Shown: positions 20,925 to 34,939, counted from the first letter of the stretch. The stretch is 64,000 nucleotides of DNA from Actinomortierella ambigua (GCA_016098155.1 JAAAJB010000072.1:1-64000), one strand, 5' to 3'. Made by a program: numbers and translations. The notes: generated by a model not told the origin, from the sequence alone.

Positions 20925-21982
20925 CTATTGCTGAAGACCATCGGACTTGTCAACCACGTTCTTGAGGCCTTTGAACTGGCCATCACCAATCGCCAAAATG
21001 GGGATGCGCTTGAAGAGCTCGGCCTGGTCCTCGCTGGGGTGATGAGCGTGCACACCGCCCCTTGTCGTTTCGATAATGGCTTGGGTTGCCCTGTCTTCCC
21101 CCAAACGCGAGCTTTTTTTTTCCGCTGCGATTTCCAGCGCCTGATCTTGGGTGAGCTGTAGAACGAGCTTAACGGACAGAAGGTGGACAAGACGGAATTG
21201 ACGTGATCCTTGAAATCGCGAAACGAAGCTTTAAACCTGCAGGAAAAGACATCCATTTCCGTGTTTACTCCCAATAGCTGTTTCCCTGACATCCACATCC
21301 ATGATATCTGTCACTCCTTGACTCGCCTCAATGAGAGCATCTTCGCTTGATTCCAGGGATATCATGCTCACAGACGATCCAGCGTCGAGTGTCTTGATCT
21401 CAGGGGCTTCGTCGCCTACCTCATATCCACCACCATGTAGTTCACGAAGGTGGAATGCGCGCGCTGAACTTCTTTTCTATATAGTGGAAGTCATTGCTAG
21501 GCTCATCCACTGGTAGCACTAGTAATCGCTTCCCCCGTTCAAGGCGACTCCTGAAAAGGCGTTCATTGAACCAGAGTTCCCCAGAGGGGATGTCATGTAT
21601 ATGGACATGCTCTGGATCCAGAGTGTCGACGGTTGCTGTTGACGCAGCCTGGCGAGTTCTTAGGTCCAGGCTGGTAATCAGCCAGATCCTCTGCTTGCCA
21701 AATGTCTTGCGCACATCGTCACGACTCTTGATGACTTTATGCATGTATTCAACATTGGCCCGATAAGACGAGGGGTACCACGATGCCGAGCTCTCTGAGC
21801 TACGGAGTGGTGAGAACGACAGGAGTGTAGATGGTGTTTTGCGAGCCAGTAGAGGCATTGGATATGCGCCTGCTATTGGGGCTGAACTCGGGTGTAATAC
21901 TCCCAGGTCTCCAGACAACGGGTCGTGATTGATGGGTGGTAGGGGCACGGAGTGGTATTGGGTAGATGGCAGGTGCTCTCAT
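20925..21982 (-). pseudogene. Broken minus-strand coding region, family not recognised
   Basis: Consecutive open segments on the minus strand look protein-like but do not share one frame. The segment 21948-21442 contains WYPSSYRANVEYMHKVI and TFGKQRIWLITSLDLRTRQA. The segment 21476-21231 contains AFHLRELHGGGYEVGDEAPE and an acidic tail. The segment 21230-20925 contains QFRLVHLLSVKLVLQLTQDQ, IIETTRGGVHAHHP and FKRIPILAIGDGQFKGLK. The last two are in the same frame, divided only by a TAA at 21233-21231. An ATG at 21982 opens a short ORF in another frame. Introns could join some segments (for example an ATATAG acceptor before 21476), so this may be a real gene whose model I cannot resolve, or a decayed transposon-related gene. 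The tRNA neighbourhood favours decay. Confidence 0.35.
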
Positions 21983-22330
21983 TTTTTCCCCTTTCCCTCT
22001 CCTTCGAGGGAGAACTCAATTGAAATCCTTATTGTAAAAATATTCAAACCCGGAACTTTTTGAAGCAGTCTCTACTCCGAAAAATCTGGAACGATATCGT
22101 TCCAGAATCCATGGAAGGGATAGGAGTACAGCTAGTCGTGTACGGGGTCATCACTCTCGGACGCGTTGTCACAGACGCAACTTGCCTAACGTTTTCCCAC
22201 AGGAGATTCATATTCGGCTTGCAGGTATAATATTCCAGGATCATTCTGCTTCTGCGGCGTTGTTAGCATCGCCCAACTCATGTACACGAATTCATTTATT
22301 GCTACTTCTTTCTTTCTTTCTCTGTCCATC
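21983..22330. other. Intergenic, 3' of VPS13
   Basis: No gene seen; holds the 3' untranslated region of the minus-strand VPS13 gene. Confidence 0.5.
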
Positions 22331-25300
22331 TTAATCAGCAGCCTTGAGCTCGCTATTGTACTGCTGGATCCTTTCCTCCACCTTGGTACTGAACCACTGC
22401 AGCTCCGAAGCCTGGAAGATGGGAATGAAGCTCTCCTGACCCGACCGCGACATGACCGAGATACCCTTCGGGTACGGCGTAACAGCCGCGGTATCGGCAA
22501 ACTCGAGCTCCCACTCCACCTTCAAGCTTTCGGTCCGGAACACCATGATCCTTCTCGACGTCAGCATCGCCACCATGTTATCGCCCTTGAGCACCAAATG
22601 CGCAATGTAGTCGTCGTAGAAGTACCGTCCACTGTTCACCTGCTTCAGCCACATCTGACCCACGGCCTCCTTGGGATCGTACAGTGTCAAGATGCCGTTC
22701 TTTGGCACATGGCGTGGAAGACGCTTTCGAGTCAGGTCTCGATCAAACACCGTCGTCGTGTTGCGGATACCAGACGTCACATTCGTCGTAAAGTCAAACA
22801 CTCCCACCAACGGCTTCGTCACCGCTCCGACAAGACCCTTGCCGAAACCCTTGACGAACCCTTGGACACCGCCCGTCTGCGCTCCCGTCAGAGGCTGCTC
22901 CACAATGCCGGTGACACCGCTGACAATGCCCTGTGCAAATGACGTTGCGCCCTGTGACAATCCGGACAGCGCATGCTTCGGTGCATTGCGCTGGGCATCC
23001 AACCGTCGTCGCTCCTGGAACGTCTTGTCCATCGTCGCCGCCGACAGGCCCTTGCCGACCGAGCCCGAGATCTTGGCCAGACTGTCCGTGAAGCCAAAGA
23101 CCGTCTTCTTCAGCAAGCTCGACGTGCCACGGGCAATGCCCATGCCAAAGTCCTGCGGACGGTCGCCCATCACAAATCCTTGGTACGGCTCGTAAAAGAA
23201 GTCGGCCACACCCGAGCTGAGGTTGCTGAACAGACCCACAGGGTTGCCCAAAAACTCGATCGAACCCACAATCTTGTGCAGCTGGTAGAAAAAGTCTTGG
23301 CTGTAGTGACGACGCAGCAGATCCACCAGCACCGGCGCACTGGCTCGCACGTTCTCCAGCAACAACGCATTGAGCGTGATCGGCGCCGAGTCAATGTTGC
23401 CGATCGCCATCGTGAGCACGTTGAAGATGTACATGATGGGGTTGTGGCTAGACGTCTGTTGCTGCGCCTCTTCAATGTTCACGCGATCCGATCGGAAGAA
23501 CGAGATGTTGACCTTCATCGGGTGCAGGTGGAGCACTTCAAAGAACAGCTGACTCTCACTGTCGTTGGCCTTTGGCTCTGGCAGATCGAGGCTCTCGTCG
23601 CAAAGCTGGGCCTTGGAAGGATCATCCGACCAGCCAGACACCTTAAAGTCTGTAAACTCGAGCAGCGTGTACACAAAGTCTTCATCCATCGTGAACGTCA
23701 GCTCCTGCACCAGCGCCGAGAAGTACTTGAAGTACACAACACCATGTGTGTCGTCCTTGGCTCGCACGAGGGCACCGTGAAGCGTAGGGTGGGACTGTGC
23801 GTCCTTGGTGTCCTTGGGCAACTGTGTTGGCGCCAGGATGATCGGGTTCGATCCACCATAGAGCTGGTTGTCGATCTGCAACCACCGTACCATCATGTTG
23901 AGCGACTGGTACATGTTGGAATCTGTGTAGCGCAGCTCCAGCCCGGTCATCGACAGGTACATGAGCTCCTGCATGCGCGGGTTAAGAATCGAGATGCCAA
24001 TGCCCTCCAATCGGATCTGGAAGCTGAAGGTGACAACCGCATCGATATCAATCACCTCGAATCCCTCCTTGGCCAACTCGCGGCCTGAACCGTTCGTCTC
24101 GCGCTCACTGCCACGTTCCGTGAGTGTCAGCTGGCTCGATGAGCGCTGTATGAACATGCTCTGCTTCGAGTCATAGTCCGCCAGCACCAACACCTGCGTG
24201 GGACCTTCTGCGACCACATCAATCGAGATAATGCTATGAGCATCACCAGCCGGGAACTTGAAGGGTATCAAAGAACCAATCTCCTGGAGACTGACTTCAC
24301 GCTCGCGATTGTTGACATTCAGCACCAGGGTCTTCTCCTTGACATACGGCACATCCCACGAGTACGGGATGGTCTCGCCTGCCTTGAGCTCATACGCCTT
24401 GGGAGTCATACCCGAAAGGGATGTGGACGACGAGGTGCTCATATCACTGCGAGCAACGCTGCTCTGGTAAAACTTGACATCCCACGACGAATAGTTATCA
24501 ATCCGATAGGGCCAGCGGCCTTCCTCCTTGTTGAGCAAGATGAAAACCGTAGCAACCTCCATCAAAATAGTAACACGGATGAGCTCCGTCTCACTTTCTC
24601 CACGCAGGATCCTGACATGGACCTTGCCCATCTCATCAAGTTTGAACGGTGCAGTCCTATTTTTTTTTTTTTTTGCAATAAAAAAGTTGGTAAATTGTCA
24701 GTTGAAAGATGTTTGAAAAATGATAATCTTTCTCTCTCTTCCCCACCTATTACCCCCTTTCAATTCTTTTTTCATGTTTTGCTTACCATCGAGAAGTGAT
24801 ACCAGGCAAGCGAAGCGAGAGCAACTTTTGCTCGCCTTGACGCATGTACCGCAGAGGCACGCGCTCACCAGCAGGCAGCAAGGTGCTATTGCTCGATCCA
24901 AATTCACGGAAGTGCAGATCCTCGCCCAAGTTGTTCTTGACGATGTAGCGAGGCGTGAACGTCACCACCTTCGTCAGCGCGTACTTGCCCTTGCCATGCT
25001 CGACGTTCACACCCAGGTGAATCTCCTCGTTTCTCTCCTGAGCATTCACAGCAATCTCCATGATGCTGCCCACAGCCTCGAAACTGACCGGGTGGCTCCA
25101 CTGCGAGTCGCCGCCGACCTGGACCAAAGTACGGTTGCCCGTCTCGATCTTGCCATACGAGAACATCAATGGCAGAGCCTTGTGCTGGTGGCGACGGGTC
25201 GCCGTCTGGCCTGCCGCAATCTTGGCGTTCTGCATGAACGACTTTGCCTTGAAGACGAGGTCGAGTCCGGTCTTGTTCAGGATGACATACGGACTGAAGA

Positions 25301-28300
25301 TGCTAAACTTGACAGCTCCACCAGAGTCTGGGATCACGAGGCGATTGATGCCCAGCGTCAACTTGAGGCCTTGTGGGTCCATCAACGTGAGTGTATGTTC
25401 GATGGGGAGCTCATCCGGATCGTGGGAGCTGATGATGGCATACTCGCTCGGCGAGAAGTTTGTGCCCTCGACGGCAATGCTTAGCAGCATCAGGTTGCGG
25501 ACGTCCACTGTGTGCAGGGGCGAGACACCAGCCTTGCGCAGGTACGACTTTAGGACAGGGCCATTGTGCTTGGGCGATGTCTTCTCCATGATGGTGAACT
25601 GAATGTTGTATGGCAGCAAGTTCTCAATCTCGATGGGCGCACTCAGGCGAATCGTCATGAATGGATAGTCCTTTGCCAACGGATCAAACCTGTCCGAGAA
25701 ACCGCGCAACTGGAACCGGAAGGGCTGCGTGTTTTCCTCAAAGGACTTGCACGAAATGGCCTGAACAGACTGACCATCACTGCTATAACGCTCTTGACGA
25801 CGCTGGTGTGCGGCAAGGTCGCGCCAGAAGATCACCTCGTTGCTCCAGTTGTAGTTGAATCCTGCATCTGGACGAACAAGCAGCTGGTTCGTGTAAGCAG
25901 ACTCGATGGGCACCGAGTAGCTGTCGCCTGGCGAGATCTTTTGTACACTCGACAGGTGCTTCTTCTTGTCATCCACAACAACAATCTCGATCGGGACAGA
26001 GGTGGCGTTCTCAACGAGAAGTGCAGAGCTGAACGTCACAACCTTGACATTGTTCTTGATCTGGATATCCACGACAACTCGATGGGAGACCTTGTTCAGC
26101 TTGGGTCTCAACAGGTAAAGGCTGCGACCCTCACGCTCGACAGGGATGTCCTTGAGACTCTCCCAAGGTACACCATCAAACTGGATACCAAGCGTGTTCT
26201 TCTTGCTCGCCACCGTCTCACGCATCTTGCGCCAGTCATCGAATCGCCAGGGCAAGCTAGCGCCATCCTTCAGTGGGTGGATCACAATGTCAATGTTGTC
26301 CTCAGACTCGGCCCAGACGTGAAGCGGATAGCCGGTTCGATTCTTGAGAACGTAAGGTACCAAGGCCTCGCGGTTCACAGACGTCACCTGCTCAGGCTCC
26401 TTCTGGATGGTGGTCATGATGGTGAGTGCCATTTCAATGAATGTGTGCGTCAAGTTGATGTTGAGGTCCTGCTTCGAGAAGACATCAATCGTCATGTTGG
26501 CAGGCTGGACAGTGCGTGACACGTGGAGCACCAGTTGCCATGGCTCCAGCAAAGGCTCCCAGTGCGAGTTCTTGACATTGAAGTAGTTGATGCTCGAGCG
26601 AATTGAGGTATCGACCTTCATCTCTGACGACCACTCCTTGACCTCCAAGTCGAATCGATCCAGCTTAAGGTCCAACACGGGCAAACTGTACATGTCATCG
26701 ATGAGAATCAACTGCACGCCCTGGATGATACCCTTGAGTGTCTCGCGCGTCGTCACAAACGTGGCCGCATCCTCCACCAGCTTGCGTGGGTTGGGCTTGG
26801 GGGATGCGCGCCCAACACTCACGACCGACCGCTCATCGATGTCGCGGATAGCACGCGGCTCGCCATTCTCAAATGTATTCTGTCGGGTTAGCTTGGTCTC
26901 AGGCTCAGTGACCGTAGGATTGTTCTTGGACTGCATTTCCGTGGCCTTGTTCACAATGTCCATGATCAGCATCGCATCGCGGTATGACAGACGCAACACC
27001 AACGGGCGAACATCAAGCGTGATATTGGTCAACTGGTGGCCAGGCGTGGGCGAGCGGGTACCCAATGACAAGGCAATGTCAAAGTTATCGATAAAACGCA
27101 GGCTGGTATCCTCGCGCTTGTCCATCTTGCACAAGAACATACCGACACGATCAACCACGAGCGTCATCGTCTCCTGCTGAGAAATGACAACTTGATGAGC
27201 CGAGAGGATAATGGCGTCTGTGGATGAGCTTGCTGCATTGTTGAGTAGGATGATCTCTGGAGCAACCACACTGACGCGGTAGTGGAAAACTGGCACAGGC
27301 TCGCCGGGCTTTTGAGGTTGGGACACTGATGGTCGCCGAGTTCCCTTCGATTTTGGAGGGGCTAGCGTAGAGCTGGCTGGTCGGCCGGACACAGGTGCTC
27401 CGGGTCGCTTCGATGCACCAGGCGCGCTAGAGCGGGACGATGCTGCCGGTGCCTCAGCTTCATGCTCCGGAGCAAGGGCACTCATGAAATAGCCCTGGAG
27501 TGCAAACAGATACTCCATATGGAAAATGACCTTGGGGCTGTCGACATGGACAATCGCGAGTGTGCTCTTGTCATCATATGTCGTCAGCGAAACCGAGATT
27601 TGTGGGCTGTCGTGCAGGTTGGCCGGGATGATCTCACGGAACTTCGTCTTCACGTTGCGACGAGTATCTCGGATGACCAGATCCTGGACCGTGAGCTCGG
27701 CCTGCATCGTCGAATCTGTCAACATCTTGTACTTAAAGTCCGTCTTTGTGAGCGAGAACTTTGAGAAGCTACAATCGCGGAGCTCTTCCTTTTGAGTGCC
27801 GTCTCCGTGGTAAATCTCTAATACAACACTTGGCATGATGAACACCAAATCGATCGACGTCCACTTCTCGCTTGACTTGGGTGCCACCTGGACTGGTGTA
27901 GATGGGACCGCCGGAATACCTGCCGCCACGGCCATGGCCTCCTCGTCAATCTCGCCACTGCCGGCAAACGCACGTGCGACGGACATAGAGATCGCATACA
28001 GTGTCCGGTATTGAAGCTCCGTCATGTTGATGCTGACATCCGACATGTTGCCAACGAGTTCCATGTCCGGCCGAGTCGATCCACTCACATGAGGCGCACG
28101 GACAATCTCGAAACCAATGTCGACATCCTCGATGATCTGAAGCTCCTGCACGACGTTGTTGTCAAAGTGGAACTGGCTCACTAGCTTGATGGAGCGAATG
28201 CCAAACTGCATATGGTCCACAACCTGGCTGATATCATCATTGGATTCAACGAAATCGTTGAAGATTGAGATCTGACCCAGGTTGGCGATAATCGTGTTCT

Positions 28301-31300
28301 TGGACTTGGAATCCTTTGGCAGAATGACGATGGGCGAGCTGACCTGCACGTCAAAGTGCAGACGACTAGTCGTAGCTACTTGCTGGAGTGCCTGAGCCTG
28401 GTTCACAGCTGCATTGCGAGCCGATTCATACAAAACATGCATGCGTGCAAACTTGTTGGAGAAGTCGAGAAGCTGCTTAATGGGCTCCTCCAGGAACGTA
28501 AACTGCAGGGAGCCAGCTCGCAAGAACAAAGAGGTGTCGTAGCCGGGGTAGCTCGATGATTGTGCGTCGAACGTCTCGTAGGCGAAATCGGCAAACTCCT
28601 CGCCTTGAATGGACAGGAGCTGCTGCTTGCCTGGGTTGATGTCATCGGTTAACATAAAGTTGCCCAGCTTGACGTTGACGCGCATAGTTGGAGGCTTCAG
28701 CATGACGGAAACATCGCATTGCTCGAGAGCCATAGTTGCCAGGCGCTGACCGTCGTTGTTGAGAATCAAGTTGATACTTCTCATGCTAACCTTGACCTTC
28801 ATGGTATCCTGCTTGGCTGGTGGAGGTGGTGAGGCGAGGTTGACGTCGCTCTTCGCATGCGGCGCGTCGGTGCTCAATGGGGGCCGCGGTGGTGGTCTTG
28901 CCTGCTCTGGGCCTGCCGTGAAGGTGGTGAGGATGAAGTCAAACAAAGCAAGTACGCTCTTGCGTGTCACGATCATAGTGACAGTTGAGAACGAAATGTC
29001 TACTGTGGCATCGACGCCTTGATACTTGGTGTAGTAGTCAGGCGAGATGGGGTTCACCTTGGTGTACATGACACGCACCAGATCCGAACCTCCCGACGCT
29101 GGTGACTTGCCGTCTGCATCGGACGAGATCAGGTAGGGGTACATGGACTCTGGATCGATCTTGTCTTCCACGTACAACGAGCCGAGCACCACCTTCACGT
29201 TCATGTCGACTTGACGAAGAACAAAGTTGAGACCGAAATTCTCGATGATGAGGTCGGCAAGAATGCGCTCAGGCTTGTTGATGTCCTGTTCGGCCTTCTT
29301 TAGTACCACGGAGAATTTCTTGACAGTGAAGTCAAATTCGAAAGCCTTTTGGTATAGCTTGGCGCGCATCAAGTCCTTGTCGCTCTCTTCCTTCTGCAAA
29401 CTGCGCTTGCTCCTCACGACGTTTGGTTTGCTGTCCGTGTCGGTGTCACCGTCGTGGTCGTCTTCTGTCTCGGTAGTGTCGCCAACAATCAGGTCGTCAT
29501 CAAAAGTAGTCTTTCCAAGAAGACCACTGCGGTTCAGCGCACTCTTGGGTTTTGGTGGTTGGGCAGGGGCAGCGTGGGCAGGGCCATCGTCCTTTGGCGT
29601 CACCAGATCCACAATTCTCATGAGAGTTTTGTACTTCCGATCCGAAAAGTTGACTTGCAGTAGAGGGAGGTCGCCAAACACGCGAATCTTGGTCAGGTTG
29701 GTTGCATGGGGGATGATAGAGAGATGGACATGGAATGTCATGTTGATCTTGTCGATGACGTGGAGGTCGCCTTCTGCGTTGGAATCCCGGATCTGATTAA
29801 GGCATCTCTCCACCGATTGGCCCACCAGCAACTGGTGAAAGGGAGTGAGGAAGAAAAGTAGGAGCTTATTAGTACTTTGTGCTTTCTGTGGCCCAACAAC
29901 GTTTCTGTAGGTAAAGGCGCATTGTTCACTCACCTGTGTGCTAGAAAGTCGAACCACAAAGCGATCGTACATCAGATCTTCAAGCTTTTCGAAATCGGCC
30001 GCATCCATGGTGCGCTTTTGGTTACTCTCAACGACTGCCATATCTTCCTTGGAGACGAGATTGCTCTCCACAAAGATATGACCGACATCGAGCACGGCGA
30101 CAAGTGCATTTATATCGGTGCAGCTAATGAATCACAATCCACGAAGATGAACAAAAGATGTTAGAAGATTCTCGTCACCCTACTCTTTCCATAAGTATCG
30201 CCGGAAAGTGCATCGCTCGTCTTACCTTTCTGGGAAAATGATGACAGGGGCATCCATGTCAACCTTAAGATCCAGTCGCTTGTGTTCTTCAAGCGCATAC
30301 TCTAGTCCAGCTCGTGTTTGTGCGGCCAGACCCTCCAATGTGTCGCCGGCAGCTTCCAGGAGAGCAGTCATACTCTCAGCCTCGCTGGGTGGCGGCTTGA
30401 AGAACTCAATGATAGAGTCGACCGTCTTGGGGTTGTACAGGATCTCCAAATGACGCATCTTGACCTCCGCCACATTGTCGGCATGCGCGTCGAGAGGGTT
30501 GTGTTCAAAGTGGACTGAGAAGAAGGGGTCGACTCCTGCGGCATGCCCCGAGTTCTTTAAGCTAGCCTCACCACCGTAAATGGTATCTCCAGCTTCGACG
30601 CTGGTCGAGACACGCGTCTTCTCTGCCTCCTTTACCTGAACGATCTTGGGGTACAGAGTGTTTTGGGTGGTGCCATCGACGCACGTCAGGCCGACCAGGG
30701 AAATCCCTGCCACAAAGTTGTCTGGACGCTGCAGGAACGACGCAAAGAATGTGTCAAAGACCACGCTAAAGATGGTCGAGTTTTTGCCATGAGGGTCCGT
30801 CTTGAGGGCGAAGGAGCCTGTCTTGAGCGTAGTCTGGACATCGAGCAGGATCGTATCCTTGTCCTCCTCAAGATTGGCCTGAAGTGCTGTCTTCTCATCG
30901 TAATCAATGACGTCGTACAACTTTTGCTTCTGTTCGTCTGTCAACGTCGTGGGGTCCTCTTCATCCGACGTCTGTTCGCTATTGGAGTCCGTTGGGTTAG
31001 ATCCATACCACCACGAGCTCAGCCATCCTCGAGGCTGCTGCTGTTGCTGTTGTTGTTGAGTCTTTTCGATGAGGATCTTCTCGCGGCGGAGGGCGCCCTT
31101 GGCGATGGAGCGATACAGACGGATGTCCTCGTACGAGAGCTTCCATTCGAGAGCCTTCAGTCTCTCCTCGTCCTCCAGATCGGACCGTCCAAGCTTCTTG
31201 TTCTTGTATAGCTCAACGTACGCAACACGGTCATCGCGACGCTCCTCAAAGTACGCCCAAGTCCACTTGCGGTTCCTCTCTTGAATTTGCTGCAGCACCG

Positions 31301-33371
31301 CCTTGCCAGCATAGCGGAACCACGCGAGGGGGTCCTTGGAGGGAGTGATACCCTGTGGTGGACGAAACTTGCGGAACTGTCATGATAATTTGGGATCAAG
31401 TATTGATATGGTGAGTCAAGAAGATCACAACTGTTCTGAACAACACATCTATTGCACCTGGGAGACCAGGCCAGACCAGTTTGTACAGATTCGTTTGCCA
31501 CTTTACCTCGTGTTGTCGCATGAACGCATGGAAGAGACCAAACATGAGTAGCATGTTGCGATACTGCTCATCATCGACGACAAAGCCCAGCTCGTCAAAG
31601 TCGAGTGCTGCGCCGGCTTTGGGTACGGTGCCACCGTACCGCTTGTTGAGCTTGATCTTGCCAGTACCCGAAACGGGCTTGAGGACATACTGGTGCTCCT
31701 CAGGAATATACTCGGCCTTGGCAATGAGGTCAATGAAGGCTTTGAGTGACTCATCCTTGCCCTTTCCTGCCAATGACTGCGAGTCTGTGTTCCAGTACAG
31801 CGCTAATGATTCCAACGTTGCTAGCTAATCAATAGGTGTGAAAAAAAGGGCGTTAGTAATGTACACTGCCACTGATGAGAAAAAGAAAACGGCTGGCCCC
31901 TTTATGCAAAGTTGTACCTTGTGAATGGTGTTGGCCTCATCGTGGATGAAGGTGGGGGTCCACTGGCCATCTGTCGAGACCGCCGACAACTTGGAGAGCG
32001 TCAGACCAGCAGAGAACGGATGCTAGTGTTGCAGAAAAATCATGCAGGCAAGCAGATTAGTTTAGGTGGGACACAGGGTCGAGGCTAAATCAGGGGCTCA
32101 GATTACTCAACCCTACCCAAAGATGGGGAGTACACGGTTGCTTACCTCAGGGTTTGAGAGCTTGTCTTCGTATCGGACGTGAATGTTGTTAATGGACACC
32201 TGCAGGTTGTCAACGACCTTGGTGATGAGCTGGTTCAAGAAGGTAGCGTTTTTCTTCTCTTCGTCTAAAGGGAACACGGTAGTGTCGAGTGTGAGTTGTT
32301 GGTTTCTTTTCTTTGAGGAGAAGCAAGTCCAATCACATAACATAGAGAGACAAGGGTCGACTTTTTACCATCCATGCCAGCAGCAGGCTTAGTGCTGAGC
32401 AACTCGGCATTTGCCAGCCTCTCTTCCTTCAGTGCTTGGGCACGCGCTGCCTCTTCTTCTGGGTCAAACTATGGGCGTTTGCGAAAAAAAAAAGAAACGA
32501 GGGGGTGTTTGTGGGTTTGGAGGATCGACCCAACAAAACACAACGTACATTTTTTAGTCAACGAGTTGTTGGTGACACGATTGTCCCATGTTGTTTCAAT
32601 ATTATAGGGTTCGGCTGGGCAATTGGCACTCAGGCGTGGGTTCCTTTCCCTTCTTTACTTACGTCGGACTCTGCCTTTGGCGCGCAAAGGAGGTAGACAT
32701 TGTTGATGTAAACCTTGACGGGTTTATTCTTCAGGTTGGACCAGGGGATGCTAAGCGTGAGTTCGCCGAGGTAGCCTGGGAAACGAAAAAAAAAAAGACG
32801 ATCGGTTGTTGGGCGTGTAAGCAGTGTGTTTCCCGCACGCAAAGTTGTTCCCACCTGCAGCCCCTGGATCACACACAACCTCGCATCTCTCTTTCTCGCT
32901 CTCCTGTCTCGTGGCATCCTTACCTTCGGTGACATCGACGGGAAGATTGAACTTGTCCAAGGCTTCCTTCTTCAACCGGAGATTGGTCAACTTGACATCA
33001 CCTATTTTTTTTAGGTCATCGTGTGTGATACGTGGATACGTCAGTCTTGCACTTGACACCTGTCACTTCCTCGTCAGTCTGTCAGTCTGAAGAAGAAGCT
33101 AAAGAGGCGCCAGAGGGTTCACTCGAGATAGACTTTGACTCCTCCTCTGCTGGGTGTCGTTCAAACTCTTCAACTTGACCTGCGGACATGGTGCTGTCAT
33201 GTCGCGACACCTATGGCAATAGGGACATTCATTTCGGCAGAAAGAGAGCAAGCGCGCCTGCTTCATTCACTTACCACTCCAGATGGCAATGTTAAGCTGA
33301 TTGACATTGAGATTGGTGACATAGGGTCCGATGAATCGGTTCAACAACCCGGCAACAAGGCCTTCCAACAT
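22331..33371 (-). CDS. VPS13: VPS13 bridge-type lipid transfer protein
   Basis: Eleven exons: 33371-33275, 33001-32924, 32775-32663, 32468-32369, 32264-32146, 32022-31918, 31824-31507, 31376-30226, 30123-29934, 29831-24787, 24656-22331. The coding total is 9642 nt, 3213 aa, close to yeast Vps13. The N-terminus [18 protein letters not shown] is the chorein domain, with [20 protein letters not shown] after it. The VAB (beta-propeller, SHR-BD) region lies roughly at residues 1900-2500. The C-terminus carries repeated GF/GI helices ([18 protein letters not shown]) of the ATG2-like module and a PH-like end. VPS13 forms a hydrophobic groove that moves phospholipids between organelles at contact sites. 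Introns cluster at the 5' end; exon 10 alone is 5045 nt. Intron 29832-29933 is 102 nt and open in frame. Confidence 0.97.
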
Positions 33372-33756
33372 GTTGCAACGGGGTTTCAGGGTCGTGTGGA
33401 GATGTGGGAAAGCTGGTGGTGCACGGGCAAAGAGGGAAACACGACAATGAATAAAAAAAAAGTCAAGGGCCGAGCTGTCGGGAGCGCGGATAACGTGAGC
33501 GTAGCAGAAGTTCCTCTCCCTCTTGCGTTTAGGATTCTGATGCGAGAGGTTTCTCTCGAGTGAATGGTTGCAGGAGTGCAATAAGGTGAGGGAGAGAAAG
33601 AGGTGGGACTGAGAAAGTGACCAAGCAAAGTGAAAAGAAAAAAAAAAGAGTACAAAAGAGAGAGAGAGACTACGAGAGCATTTTTTTTTTTCATTGCACC
33701 AAAAATTGCTTGTTCTACAAAAAGGGTGAGTGGTTCCTTTGTCTTGTTTTCCCGCT
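33372..33756. other. Intergenic, VPS13 promoter region
   Basis: No gene seen. On the minus strand it reads CT-rich toward the VPS13 start; it also holds the 3' end of the SET-like gene. Confidence 0.5.
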
Positions 33757-34939
33757 TTACTTTTTAGCACTCTTCTTCTTGGGCTCCTCGTCCTCGTCCT
33801 CCTCGTCCTCGTCGTCTATTGTTATTGGGAAGCGCAATAAGGTGGTTAGTTGTTTTTCTCTTCGAGAATTGTTGTAAACGACAAATAAAAAGTGGGGGAA
33901 GACGGCAGCAACACGTACCCTCCTCCAGGTCAACGGACTCCAGGTCGCTATCGTCGTTCATGGACTCGCCAAGGTAATGGCTGAAAGCCTCAGGGAAGAC
34001 ATCCTCAGCAATCATATCAGCAAGGCTGGCATCTTCACCAGCAAACCAGGCGAAGAACGACTCCTCATCATCCTCGGCATCATCCTCAGCGCCTCTCTTG
34101 CGCTTGCTGCCCTTGGAGGTAAGGTCCTTGCCCTCCTTCCATTCGATCTTGAAGGCCTTGGACGTGGGGCCATCATTCTCATCAAACACAACCTCCTTGA
34201 CGAGCTCCTTGTTCTTGAAGTAGTCGTTATCTGAGAAGGTCTGTTGACACACGGCGTAATTAGAATATGGGTCAGAGTTAGTAGCCTGTTCTCTGGTGCA
34301 GCATGCAGACAAAACAGCACAGCCATGTCTTTAAAGGGCATACAAAGGTGATCTTGTAGTTGCGGGGGTTCTCCGGGTCGTGCTCCACCCAGAGATCGGT
34401 CAAGTGCTTGAGGACCTACAGGATGCCGGATCAAAAAGTGTTTGCGGTTGTGTTAGTAATCAGAGTAGCTGGTAGGAAATTAAACAAAAGCGCCACTTTC
34501 CCTTCCTCAGCATAAAAAAAAAAAAAAAAGCAGATTCAATCTTACAGCGCCATCGTTCTCGTCGAGGAACGAGCCAAAGGCATGGTGGTTCTCAAAGACT
34601 TGGGGCCAGAAGCTGGGGATCTGCTTGAAAGCAGCGCGGCGCTTCTCAAAAATGGGCTTCATGACCTCATTGCGCTTCTTGGCTATGTCAGAAAACAGTG
34701 CACGATAGTGGCAGTTTGAGATGATTAATATGCATGTCAGAAACAATAAGAAGACAATACAGCAAGAGGGCTGAGGAGCGGACAGGGTGCTGTTGGTCCG
34801 TGGGCGCGTCCATCAGTGGGTACGGAAAGGAGTGAGGAAAGAGCATACCAATGACCAGCTCGGCATCAGCAACCTCCTTTGCGATCTGAGCCAAATCTTC
34901 CTCAATGACCTTGAGAGCGGTTTCGGAAATCTCGGGCAT
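33757..34939 (-). CDS. NAP-family histone chaperone, SET/Vps75-like
   Basis: Five exons, 34939-34849, 34682-34546, 34415-34344, 34240-33919 and 33815-33757, give 226 aa. The protein begins MPEISETALKVIEEDLAQIA, a dimerisation helix. It then has the SET-type earmuff features RRAAFKQIPSFWPQVFENH, DNDYFKNKELVKEVVF, KIEWKEGKDLT and ESFFAWFAGED, and ends with an acidic run (DDEDEEDEDEE) and a basic KKKSAKK tail. It is shorter than NAP1 and lacks its longer N-terminal extension, so SET/TAF-I or Vps75 type fits better. Such proteins bind histones H3-H4 and influence acetylation in the nucleus. It is divergent from the M16 peptidase gene (446 bp between start codons). Confidence 0.9.

Noticed and set aside
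22973..24088. 371-aa ORF on the plus strand
   Set aside because: Antisense shadow of VPS13 exon 11; the minus-strand frame gives conserved VPS13 sequence.
24720..27180. Several 180-320-aa plus-strand ORFs
   Set aside because: Opposite the 5-kb VPS13 exon 10; Val/Arg/His-rich reverse-strand translations without family features.
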